64,000 nt of DNA from Allodiplogaster sudhausi (lineage: Eukaryota; Nematoda; Chromadorea; Rhabditida; Diplogasteridae), in contig CALZFC010000268.1 in the NCBI GenBank assembly GCA_945643635.1, positions 1,837,001 to 1,901,000 on the forward strand, written 5' to 3'. Position 1 is the stretch's first letter, and the number at the start of each line of letters is the position of its first letter. The position numbers and the translations under genes were made by a program. The notes under the pieces were generated by a model that was not told the DNA's origin, made no database searches, and saw nothing but the letters and a program-made list of their open reading frames with translations. Below, in pieces: positions 23,009 to 32,426 of the stretch.

Positions 23009-23974
23009 CACACAGCATTCACACAAATGGTAGACTCCTGAGTAATTTTACCATTTGAGTGAATATGGGGCGAATGGAGGGTGAATGTGTGAACGGATGA
23101 ATGTTACTATTTGCCGTCAAATAACAACAATTTAAAGGAACACGATACTCCATCTATTGTGAATTTGCCTGATCATTCTAGTCGCATCTCTCTAAATCAC
23201 ACGTGCATCCTCGGAATTGCGTCCCGCAAAAAGGAAAGGCGCGAATTCAAAAATTAATTTTGGCTCCTTTAAGACAGCCTATCTGTAAGGCTCGATCTGC
23301 CCTCTGCAATGGGAAATTTTTGATTTTTAAAATTGATGAAAACTTGATCATTTGTACTATTCGACATGCTCTTTAAAATGGTGAAATCGTGATTTCGAAA
23401 AAAAACTTTTCTTACGAGATATTAGCGATTTAAGGTTAAAATTCCAATGTCCATAACTCAGTTATTTATTAAGATTTTTGAAATCTCTTTTTTGTGACTT
23501 ATAGCTCTTTACATTATCTTTAAGAAAGGTCGTGGTGCGTTTCGTGAAAACAACTTTTAAGCAGCAAAAACCGTAAAAATAGATTTAAAAATATGGTTTT
23601 TCTGGTTTTTCAGACCAAGTAACCCCCGCGGGGAGGATAAGCTGTTCATAGAAAGAAAGCCCGTGAAATTAGCTACAATGCTATGTATCTTTAAAAGAAT
23701 TCTAGGGGGACATATTTTTGGAATTTTCACTTCAGCAACTAAACTCAACCTTCAAACTACCGCGCAAGAGGTCCGGGTTCGATGCCCGCTCGGGGCAAAG
23801 TTTTGCTGTGTTTTGGAAACTGGCAAAAAACATATTTTCAGCCGAAAATTGATGGATTTTGATCTCATTCCTCCATAATTCTGCTCAATCTTTCATTTTT
23901 CATCCTGTTTTCACCAACTGAAAATTTCTTCATTGTGCAGAATGAAGTCTCTGCATACCACTATCCCACTCATT

Positions 23975-24240
23975 CTCTGCTTCCCTCTCTCTCTCTCGCT
24001 CTCTCTCTCTCTTTTTCTGCTTCTCTATGATTCCATCTCTCTCCTTCCCTATCTCTCTGCTTCCCTCTCCCTGCTTCTCTATATCTCTCTCTCTTTCTCT
24101 TTGCTTCTCAATCTCCCAGCTACCCTCTATCTTTGCATACCTCTATCTATGCTTCCATCTCTCTCTGTTTCCCTCCCTCCCTCTCTCTCTCTCTATCTCT
24201 CCTCTCTATCTCTCTCTATCTGCCTCCATCTCTCATTGTC
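23975..24240 (+). repeat. CT-rich microsatellite inside the foldback element
   Basis: CTCTCT with interspersed TGCTTC and TATCTC words. The Leu/Ser-rich ORFs here are not genes. It mirrors a GA tract at about 24855-24970 on the other side of the element. Confidence 0.9.
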
Positions 24241-24517
24241 AGACATACCGTGAAAATGAATTCAAAGTTGAATAAAGGGATGAATTAGTCTCTCTCGCAC
24301 TTCCTTCACATAGTCTACTCTCTCTCGAACTCTCCCTCTATCTCTCTCACTTGCAATCTCTCGGTACCTTTCTCTTTCTACAAATTTCTTGTGATCCATA
24401 TATTTTTTGTTGTCTTGTGTGTGATGTGTGCTGGTAGTTAAGGAGTTGCGGTTCTCTTTCTTTTCTTCAGTTATTTTTCGATTTGACTGGGAGATCAGTC
24501 ATGGTATTATGGGGGGA

Positions 24518-24744
24518 TGTTACGTGGCCGGGGAAGAGGAGCAGCCCCCTGGGGATGAGGCGGCTCCGAGCGATTGCCAGTCAGGGGGCGGGAGACGGGA
24601 GCAGAAGAAGAGGCTACCAAGCTTCCCCGGCTGCGGGTCTCCTATCCCCCCCTCTCTTTATATTCCCTGTACCTTCTTATCGACTAACAACAAGAAGTCG
24701 ATTAGTAGTACCTCATGGTCAGTGGTAGATCAGGTGTTACAACA
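24518..24744 (+). mobile_element. LTR-like segment preceded by a polypurine tract
   Basis: It begins TGTTACGTGG directly after ATGGGGGGA (polypurine-tract-like) and ends GTTACAACA, so it has TGTT...AACA termini like the better supported LTR at 29568-29849. No flanking target duplication is visible. I infer the 3' end of a truncated LTR retroelement, with moderate to low confidence. Confidence 0.4.
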
Positions 24745-24992
24745 CAAGTTTAATTAAAAAGTTTTGCAAAGTTATGGAGCTATGAGATGAATAGCCATTA
24801 ATTTGAGACCGAAAATATTTTTTGCCAGTTTCCAAAAAAATTAAAAACATGAAATAGAGAGAGCGAGAGAGAGAGAGAGAGAGAGCAGCAGAGAGATAGG
24901 GAAACAGAGATAGGGAGCGATAGAGAGGGACAAGCAGAGAGAGAGAAGAAGAGTGAGAGAGAAGCAGAGAATGAATGGGGAGTTGAAAGCGG

Positions 24993-25455
24993 CAGAGGTG
25001 GGAATGGGCCCAAAATTTTTGGGCCATTCCCACCTCTGCCGCTAAATCTCGGCCCGACCCGGCCGGAAATTTCCGGGCCCTGGAATTTTGGGCCCGGCAC
25101 GGCCCGGCCCGCGGGCCCGTTTGAGCTAGATTTTCAAAAAAAATTCTGGGGAAAAAAGTCCAACGAGTTACAATGTGTTTTGAAATTCAGAATTTTTCAT
25201 GCTCGTGCTATGAACATTCATTTTAATGTATAGAAGTAAGACTTTTAGGGGGAAAAAAATGAACAAATGAAGAAAGTTTTGCACTTATCAATGCCACCAG
25301 CCGTCCTGACTGGACGACATTGTGTGCTTATCGGGCCCAATCGGGCCTGCGGGCCGACCCAACTTTTCTTGGGCCCGCGCCCTTCTGAAATTGGGCCGGC
25401 CCGGCCCGCGGGCCGGCCGGGCCGGGCCGGGCCGGACGGCCCATTCCCACCTCTG
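24993..25455. mobile_element. hAT-like MITE with CAGAGGTGGG termini
   Basis: Terminal repeats are CAGAGGTGGGAATGGGCC and its complement GGCCCATTCCCACCTCTG. The flanking 8-mers are GAAAGCGG (24985-24992) and GACAGCGG (25456-25463), a 7/8 match to an 8-bp target duplication. The interior is rich in GGCCCGG. It sits inside the right arm of the foldback element, and the uninterrupted left arm (near 23960) has no such insertion. The left end carries an extra inverted copy (24988-25042) that includes five flanking bases. Confidence 0.75.
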
Positions 25456-26237
25456 GACAGCGGTATGCATAGACTTCATTCTGCACTATGAAGAAATTTT
25501 CAGTTGGTGAAAACAGGATGAAAAATGAAAGATTGAGCACAATTATGGAGGAATGAGATCAACATCCATCAATTTTCGGCTGAAAATATGTTTTTTGCCA
25601 GTTTCCAAAACACAGCAAAACTTTGCCCCGAGCGGGCATCGAACCCGGACCTCTTGCGCGGTAGTTTGAAATTTGAGTTTAGTTGCTGAAGTGAACATTC
25701 CAAAAATATGTCCTCCTAGAATTCTTTTAAAGATACATAGCATTGTAGCTAATTTCACGGGCTTTCTTTCTATGAACAGCTTATCCTCCCCGCGGGGGTT
25801 ACTTGGTCTGAAAAAACCAGAAAAACCATATTTTTAAATCTATTTTTACGGTTTTTGCTGCTTAAAAGTTGTTTTCACGAAACGTCACCACGACCTTTCT
25901 TAAAGATAATGTAAAGAGCTATAAGTCACAAAAAAGAGATTTCAAAAATCTTAATAAATAACTGAGTTATGGACATTGGAATTTTAACCTTAAATCGCTA
26001 ATATCTCGTAAGAAAAGTTTTTTTCGAAATCACGATTTCACCATTTTAAAGAGCATGTCGAATAGTACAAATGATCAAGTTTTCATCAATTTTAAAAATC
26101 AAAAATTTCCCATTGCCGCCCTGTATTGCGCCCTGCTCGACACTTACAGATAGGCTGTCTTAATTATAATGATCTTAATAATTTCCCACAAACTTACAAT
26201 TACATATGTAAATACGTCTATAACTGCTCTTTTCAAT

Positions 26238-26562
26238 AGTTTGAAAAATATCAATGGCATATGTATGTACATATCTACAAGAACATGTAGATTCTTGCGA
26301 TCCTTCCAACAACAACAAAAAAGTAATCATGGCGTAAATAAATTTAAGAAATTAGGATTAAAAAATTAAGCAAATTCTCAGCATGTAATTGCATTTATAA
26401 TTTAAATGAGAAGAATCTTCTCACCGAATACGAACGAATGGCATACGACATGCATCGGAGAGAAAGCACGAACTTCGTTGTCGCACCTTTTCTGACTTCT
26501 TCCACTTCTTCGGCTGCTGCATTTGAAGCGCCATCCTTCAACGAGTATAAGATAAACGAAAG

Positions 26563-26625
<63 letters not shown>

Positions 26626-27200
26626 TAGAAGTAACGCTAATTTAGAGCATTTATACATTTAAAAAGTGAGAAGAATTAAAAATGAAAGAAATTGGCCTAA
26701 ACCCGGTTGAAAACCAAAACCATTGTGGAGTATGGCCACGGGGAATTTGTGGAAACTCAACCTGCTTAAAGGAAACGATGTTCATCTTCGAGATTGGATC
26801 TCCTAGCTTGCTCTCTCTCTCCCCTTTCTCTCGCTCTGTCTCTATCTCGTTCGATCTCACCCTCACTCTCACTCTCACTCTCTCCCTCTCGCTCTATCTC
26901 ACCTCACCCTCTCTCTCACCCTCTCTTTCTCTCTTTCTCACCCTCTCTTTCTCTCTCTCTCTCTCGGTCTCTATCCCTCTCTCTCTCACTCTCTCTCTCT
27001 CTCTCTCGCTCCTTCGTTATATCGCATCCGCCTCATCAGGAATTCTCAAAGCGTTCAAAAGAAATTGCGTAAAATTGAAGGAAGCAATTTTCGCCGGCCC
27101 TGAGAAATCTCTCTCTAGCATTTCACGGGCTGCGCGTGGTAATAGAATGACAGAATGAAAATCCGATTTATAATAATTGTCTTAAGCGCTTTTAATTTAA
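26238..27200 (+). repeat. 0.95-kb repeat unit, copy 3 (unit Y)
   Basis: This matches 11694-12632 in order and orientation: TA tract at 26563-26605, the GAAAGAAATTGGCCTAAACC block, CT microsatellite at 26810-27010, then the CATCAGGAATTCTCAAAGCG block. The part after about 26560 is nearly identical to copy 1. Confidence 0.75.
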
Positions 27201-28269
27201 AAAAAAGTGCGAAATCTATTTTTTTTAAACCATTCAATCGATATTAGCTGGATCTACAGGAGTGAGACACGAAGCGAATTAGAATTAGGGTTGACGGCGA
27301 GGGAGACTGGAAAAGGAAGGAAAAAAAGGAATTAGCCCGCCTTCCACTGGTCGATCATTCAATTGAGCCAAAAACTCACTTTTGAATTCGCGCCTTTTTG
27401 CCTGACACAAGGGCGAGTAAGCATAAATATGTGATTTATACAGACGCATCTGGGATCGCTTTATACAGTGTTGGGCACTTCCAGGGAAGGAGGCTTGGAC
27501 GGTTCATTCCAATACGTGTCTGAAAATGTTTTGACATCAAGATATATCGAAATATTTTTTTCGATCGCGATGATCAGAAAATCTAGCAATTCGACTTGGC
27601 CGATTTTGCTCTGGAATTTTGTTTTCTTTCCGAGGCTACAGACGAATTTGACATTCGTAGTATTGTCTGAAAAGTGCATCATTTATGTACTACTGCCTGC
27701 TTAGAAAATGGTCCCTAAAATCTACCAAGTAGAAATTTTCCCAGGCAGAATTGAGAGGCACGAAATATCGAAAATTTATTCTTTTATAGTCCCTCTTCAT
27801 TTTGGCTTATGGTTAGTTGAAGACTTCATTGCTTAATCGGAAATGTCGGAGATTCGAACATACATATGAAGGAGATTTTAGGAGTAAAAAAAATCGCTGT
27901 TTCATATGAACTTTTTAAATATCTAAAATATAACAATTTAAATTATTAAAACGTGATTATTTCGCCATCGCGCCATCACGGATTTTGATGAAAAAAAACA
28001 TAATTGAAGGAAGATCATTGCTAGTGGTACAGTATGCGGCGAATCCAAGTGTGTCATCAGTTTTGCAAGCAACATATTGTGTTTTTCGCTTCAAAATGGG
28101 GTCTGTTAAATGGCAAAGAAATAATGATCTTCCTTCTTTTGCTAATTAATGTCGTTGTTGAAAAACATGGTTTTGAGAAGGTCTTTGGATGCTACACAAT
28201 GCCCTGTGCCGGGAAACAAATATAGTTTTTTTCCGTGCACCCTCAGAACTGACCCATGGTCGCATCTCT

Positions 28270-28360
28270 CAGATTGGGTCTCTTAACCGGTTCCGAATTC
28301 GGCGTTCTCTTAACCGGTTCCGAATTCGGCGTTCTCTTAACCGGCTCCGAATTCGGCGTA
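28270..28360 (+). repeat. Minisatellite, CTTAACCGGTTCCGAATTCG units
   Basis: Three units of CTCTTAACCGGTTCCGAATT plus CGGCGTT. This is the Y counterpart of 15907-16055, with a different unit (GAATTCGGCG tail) and copy number. Confidence 0.8.
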
Positions 28361-28504
28361 TTTTTCTGGAAAAAAATGGCTTTTGAATGAATGAATTTAT
28401 TGCGGTATAGCAACTATACACGTGGTAAACAATTAATAATAATAGTAATTATAACAGGCAAATTTATACGGCCGAACACTAACTAAAGAATAAGATCAAG
28501 AAGG

Positions 28505-28690
28505 AAAGAGGGCGATCTAGAAAGAAAGAGGGTGATCTAGAGACGAATAGGGCGATCTAAAAAGGAAAAGGGTGATCTAGAAAGGAAGAGGGTGATCTAG
28601 AAAGGAAGAGGGTGATCTTGAAAAGAAGAGGGTGATCTAGAAAGGGATAGGACGATCTAGAAAGGAAGGGGGTGATCTAGATACGGAGAG
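28505..28690 (+). repeat. Minisatellite, GGTGATCTAGAAAGGAAGAG units
   Basis: About nine units. This is the Y counterpart of 16175-16400, without the interleaved GATCTTGAGAG variant. Confidence 0.85.
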
Positions 28691-29144
28691 CAAAAAGCGT
28701 TAGGAGAATTTCGAAATTGCCATTCATCTTAAAATATGTTTCATTTAGACGTGTATTTAATTTTATTTATTTACCATTTATTTATTTATATAGTTTTTGG
28801 AATACTCCTTGTTGATCAAAAACGAAAGAGATTAGAACCTCGAGCATCAAAGACGATGAGAGAAAGTTGGCCATTTTCTCGCCCGACCAACCGCCAACGC
28901 TGACAATGAGTGAAGTGACGAAAGAATGGAATGTTCTTTTTCTCTTATTAATGTAATCAATATCTTTTGCGTCAGTGCGACGGCAGCGAGCAAAACTGCA
29001 AAGTGTGCATAAATTTGCATTAATTTGCTTATTTTTATCCCTACTTTAGGGAGTAAAAAAAATTCGCTATTTAGCAATGACTTTTCAAAGTCTAATAAAA
29101 GCATAGAAACCATTGTTTTCCCTGCATTCCGATGGATCAGAAGG

Positions 29145-29345
29145 GTTCCTTTCTTCGCGCTCTTCGCGTGAATATAAATGCCGTCTATTTCGCATCCGAA
29201 GAAATCCCAAGTTGTAATTTTGTTTTGGTTTTGTTCTCGAATTCTCAGTCCTACTAGTGGTTTCTCTACTTTTATTCGATCTCGTTACGGAAGGTCAAAT
29301 AGACGGCATTTATATTCTCGCGGAGAGCGCGACGAAAGGAGCCAT
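29145..29345. repeat. Foldback repeat, copy 3
   Basis: Inverted arms around CTTCGCGCTCTTCGCGTGAA and TTCTCGCGGAGAGCGCGACG, matching 16790-17035. Confidence 0.65.
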
Positions 29346-29567
29346 TCATACCACATTCCCCCCCCCACTCCCACCCGGAAAGCAATCATTATTGTTTTGT
29401 TCTCTTGCCACATCGCCATCCTTCCTATCGGCATGATACACCTAGTATGTAGTTTGTACGTTGTTCATTTTCATTTGCGCTCCTTTCATATTTTATTTCT
29501 TCTTCTTTTACAAATTTTCGAAAAATTTTCTCATTCCTTTCAGATTCATGATGATCATTTTGTTCTC

Positions 29568-29849
29568 TGTTATGTAGAGTGCATATCTACATATGTACTT
29601 GAGTACTTGGCTAAGTGAACTCACCATCAGAATAGTATTTAAACCCTCGGCTGGTATCCTCAGCGTCAGTCACTTCCCTGTCACTTCCCTCCTCCTCACA
29701 CCTCGCGAGCGGCTGGCCTCCATTCTCCCATTCTCCTTTCCCCTCGTCTCTCAATAAACCCTTGTCCCGCTCTCGTCTCATCTTCCGCATTTTATTCCCT
29801 GTCCCTCTGTGTGAAGGACACCCATTGTCCCCTACGTGAGGACACAACA
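29568..29849 (+). mobile_element. Solo LTR, 282 bp, 5-bp target duplication TTCTC
   Basis: The element begins TGTTATG and ends CACAACA, flanked by TTCTC at 29563-29567 and 29850-29854. The paralogous position in unit X (about 17236-17260) runs straight through without the insert. Inside are a TATA-like TATTTAAA (about 29637) and AATAAA (about 29754), as expected for U3 and R. No internal retroelement sequence adjoins it, so it is a solo LTR. Orientation is taken from the TATA-polyA order. Confidence 0.8.
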
Positions 29850-29914
29850 TTCTCTACTTTTAATAATGATACCACGCTGCACCATTAAAAATATTTTTAC
29901 CGATCGATTGATTT

Positions 29915-29917
29915 ATT

Positions 29918-29952
<35 letters not shown>

Positions 29953-29992
29953 GTAGAGAGAGAGAGAGAGGTCGAGAGAGAGAGAGAGAGCT
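29915..29992 (+). repeat. GA microsatellite
   Basis: GA tract with GGTAGAGAG and GGTCGAGAG interruptions. It is the Y counterpart of 17290-17485. Confidence 0.9.
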
Positions 29993-30243
29993 GGAGATGC
30001 CCTTTCTAATTGAGAGAACGAGAGATGTCCTCTGACGTCCTTCGTCCTTCTCCTCGCGTGAGCCAGCCGAGTGCATCTTGGGCCTCCTTTGCTCGTTCTC
30101 AACTCATTCTATCTTCGTCAAGTAATTCGACTCTTGTATTCTCTCTCACAAAGGATGACTCAGCTTATCTTTCTCTCTGACTCATAGTATTGCATCGCAG
30201 CACTTATACCATTGTTCAATGTGTCACCCACCCGCCCGGCCAT

Positions 30244-30619
30244 CAGAGGTGCTAACGGGTCCAAAAATTTTGTGCCGGCCCGGCCCGATCCATTTCCGGG
30301 CCCTAGCATTTTGGGCCCGGCCCGTGGGCCCGTTTAAGCCCGATTTTCAAAAAATTCTTTGAAAAGTGTTTTGAAATTCAGAATTTTTCATGCTCGTGCT
30401 ACGAACATTCATTTTAATGTATAGAAGAAAGACTTTTTGAGGGGAAAATGAACAAATGAAGAAAGTGTTTCACTTAACTTTGCCACCAGTCGTCCTGACT
30501 GGGCGAAATTGTCTGCTTATCGGGCCCAATCGGGCCTGCGGGCCGGCCCAACTTTTTTTGGGCCCGGCCCAGCCCGGCCCCGGGTCCTAGAAAGTTGGGC
30601 CGGCCACTTTGCACCTCTG
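30244..30619. mobile_element. hAT-like MITE, 376 bp, perfect 8-bp target duplication
   Basis: It starts CAGAGGTGCTAACGGG and ends TTTGCACCTCTG, flanked by CCGGCCAT at 30236-30243 and 30620-30627. Unit X has a single CCGGCCAT followed by CTGTCGCTCTC at the same place (about 17731), so the empty site is preserved. The interior is GGCCCGG-rich and related to 24993-25455. There is no transposase. Confidence 0.9.
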
Positions 30620-30627
30620 CCGGCCAT

Positions 30628-30776
30628 CTGTCGCTCTCTCTCTCTCTCCCACTCTTTCTCTCTCTCTGTCTCTATCACTCTGTCTCTGACATCTCTTTAT
30701 CTATCCTTCCTCATCCTAGCTACCTCTCTCTCTTTCTCTTTCTCTCTTTTCATCTTCATCTGTTATAAAAGATATG

Positions 30777-30812
<36 letters not shown>

Positions 30813-30841
30813 GTCTGTATCTCTCTCTCTCTCTCTTTCTT

Positions 30842-30876
<35 letters not shown>

Positions 30877-31033
30877 TTCTCTCGCGTGTAGAGCGCGAAC
30901 AATGGATCCATTCTTACTCCCCGAGTGGCTCTAAATTTATTACATACTTTTATCGCCTTCTCCTTCCTGCATCGATCGCGCCTTCTTTGTTTTTGTTTTT
31001 TATTTTATTTTAACATTTGAACTCCTCCTTTTC
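30628..31033 (+). repeat. CT microsatellite followed by a partial extra copy of serpin-upstream sequence
   Basis: The CT tract runs to about 30885. Then 30887-31033 (from CGCGTGTAGAGCGCGAAC to GAACTCCTCCTTT) repeats 31696-31844, which is also present at 18597-18744. This small displaced copy directly precedes the point where X/Y near-identity resumes. Confidence 0.75.
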
Positions 31034-31499
31034 TGCAGGCTTTCAATTCAAGCACTTTTCGCTGACTTTTTTTCCTCGTTGCGCCTCCCTAACCAATATT
31101 TCTGTTGATACTATGGAATATAAAAAGTATCAGAGCTTGCTCTAATTGTTGCTCTCACAACTAGTAACTTGTGTTTAAATAGCGCAATGTTTAATCTCTA
31201 ACAAAATATTATATTATACGCAAGAATATTTGCAAAAGATTCGCGCATAGAAATCGGCTACGTTCCATCGATAGAAACTGATTTTAAAAAAAGAGACGAT
31301 AAATGTGTAACTCTCTTATTAATATAATCAAAATCTTAGGTGTCAGTGCGAGATTTCAAAGTGCTAATTTGCATACGTTTGCTTATTTTTACCACGATTA
31401 CAGAACGTGAAAAATCGCAATTTAGCAGCAAAGACTTTTTTCACAGTCTAATAAAAGTTGACATCCCCTTGTTTTCCCTGTCATCCAAGGGGATCAGAA

Positions 31500-31725
31500 C
31501 AGATCATTCCTTCGCGCTCTCCGCGCGAATATGAATACCACATAATATTTGGTTTCCGGAATAAAAGTAGAGAAATGGCAAGTCGTGATGAGAATTCTCG
31601 AAGAAGAACGAAACAATTGTTGTTTCTTATTTCATTACTTTTTTTTTACTATTTCTCTTCTTTTATTCGAGGCCAAATTGACAGCATTTATATTCGCGTG
31701 TAGAGCGCGAACAATGGATCCATTC
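31500..31725. repeat. Foldback repeat, copy 4
   Basis: Nearly identical to 18400-18625, upstream of serpin copy 2. Confidence 0.65.
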
Positions 31726-32426
31726 TTACTCCCCGAGTGGCTCTAAATTTATTACAGACTTTTATCGCCTTCTCCTTCCTGCATCGATCGCGCCTTCTTT
31801 GTTTTTGTTTTTTATTTTATTTTAACATTTGAACTCCTCCTTTCATATTTCTCTATATTTCCTCTTTTATTTATGTTCGACAATTTTTCTCGTTTTTTTC
31901 AATGCCTCTATTTTATTCATGACCATTTTGTTCTCTACATACTGTAGTATTGATAAGTCGGTGATATGTATTCGTGGAAGACGTGGACACTCGGGTGGTA
32001 TCTTTATCGTATTTGTTACATTACATATCTAAAGAGGGGACGTGGTGAGCAGGGGGGAAGGGGCAGCCGCCTTCTCTCGGCAGCGCTCTCGACTCCACTC
32101 GACTGTCTTGCCCTGCCGCACCGCCGCTCTTCTCTCGGCTGGCAGTTGTCCCGCCCCTGATTCGGGGCGGGCTCTCCTGTACCATGACAATACACACTTG
32201 ATAATAGCAATACCATCGCTGCAACTTTGCCATTTACCGAGTCCTCTGACTCCTCTGATGCACTCCCTTTGATTTATCGATTGATAGATTGATTGAGAAA
32301 TCGAGGTAGCATAAGATGCCATCCAATATTGATTTATCGATCTACTATTTGAGAGAAGGCACAATGTCCTCTGATGTCTTTCCTCCTTCTTCTCGCGTGA
32401 TGAGCTGCGCGGCAGCCGATTGGGCC

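Larger units (their letters stand above)
23273..26159. mobile_element. TTAA-flanked foldback element (piggyBac-like MITE), about 2.9 kb
   Basis: Its ends are perfect inverted repeats (GACAGCCTATCTGTAAG and complement), flanked on both sides by TTAA (23269-23272 and 26160-26163). The paralogous empty site in unit X, near 11610, has a single TTTAATTAT. The inverted arms are about 690 bp each (23273 to about 23965; about 25456 to 26159), with similarity continuing into opposing CT and GA tracts. No transposase ORF is visible, so it is non-autonomous. TTAA duplication suggests piggyBac-type mobilisation, but with these ends a TA duplication (Tc1-like) is also possible. A hAT-like element and an LTR-like segment lie inside it. 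Confidence 0.75.
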
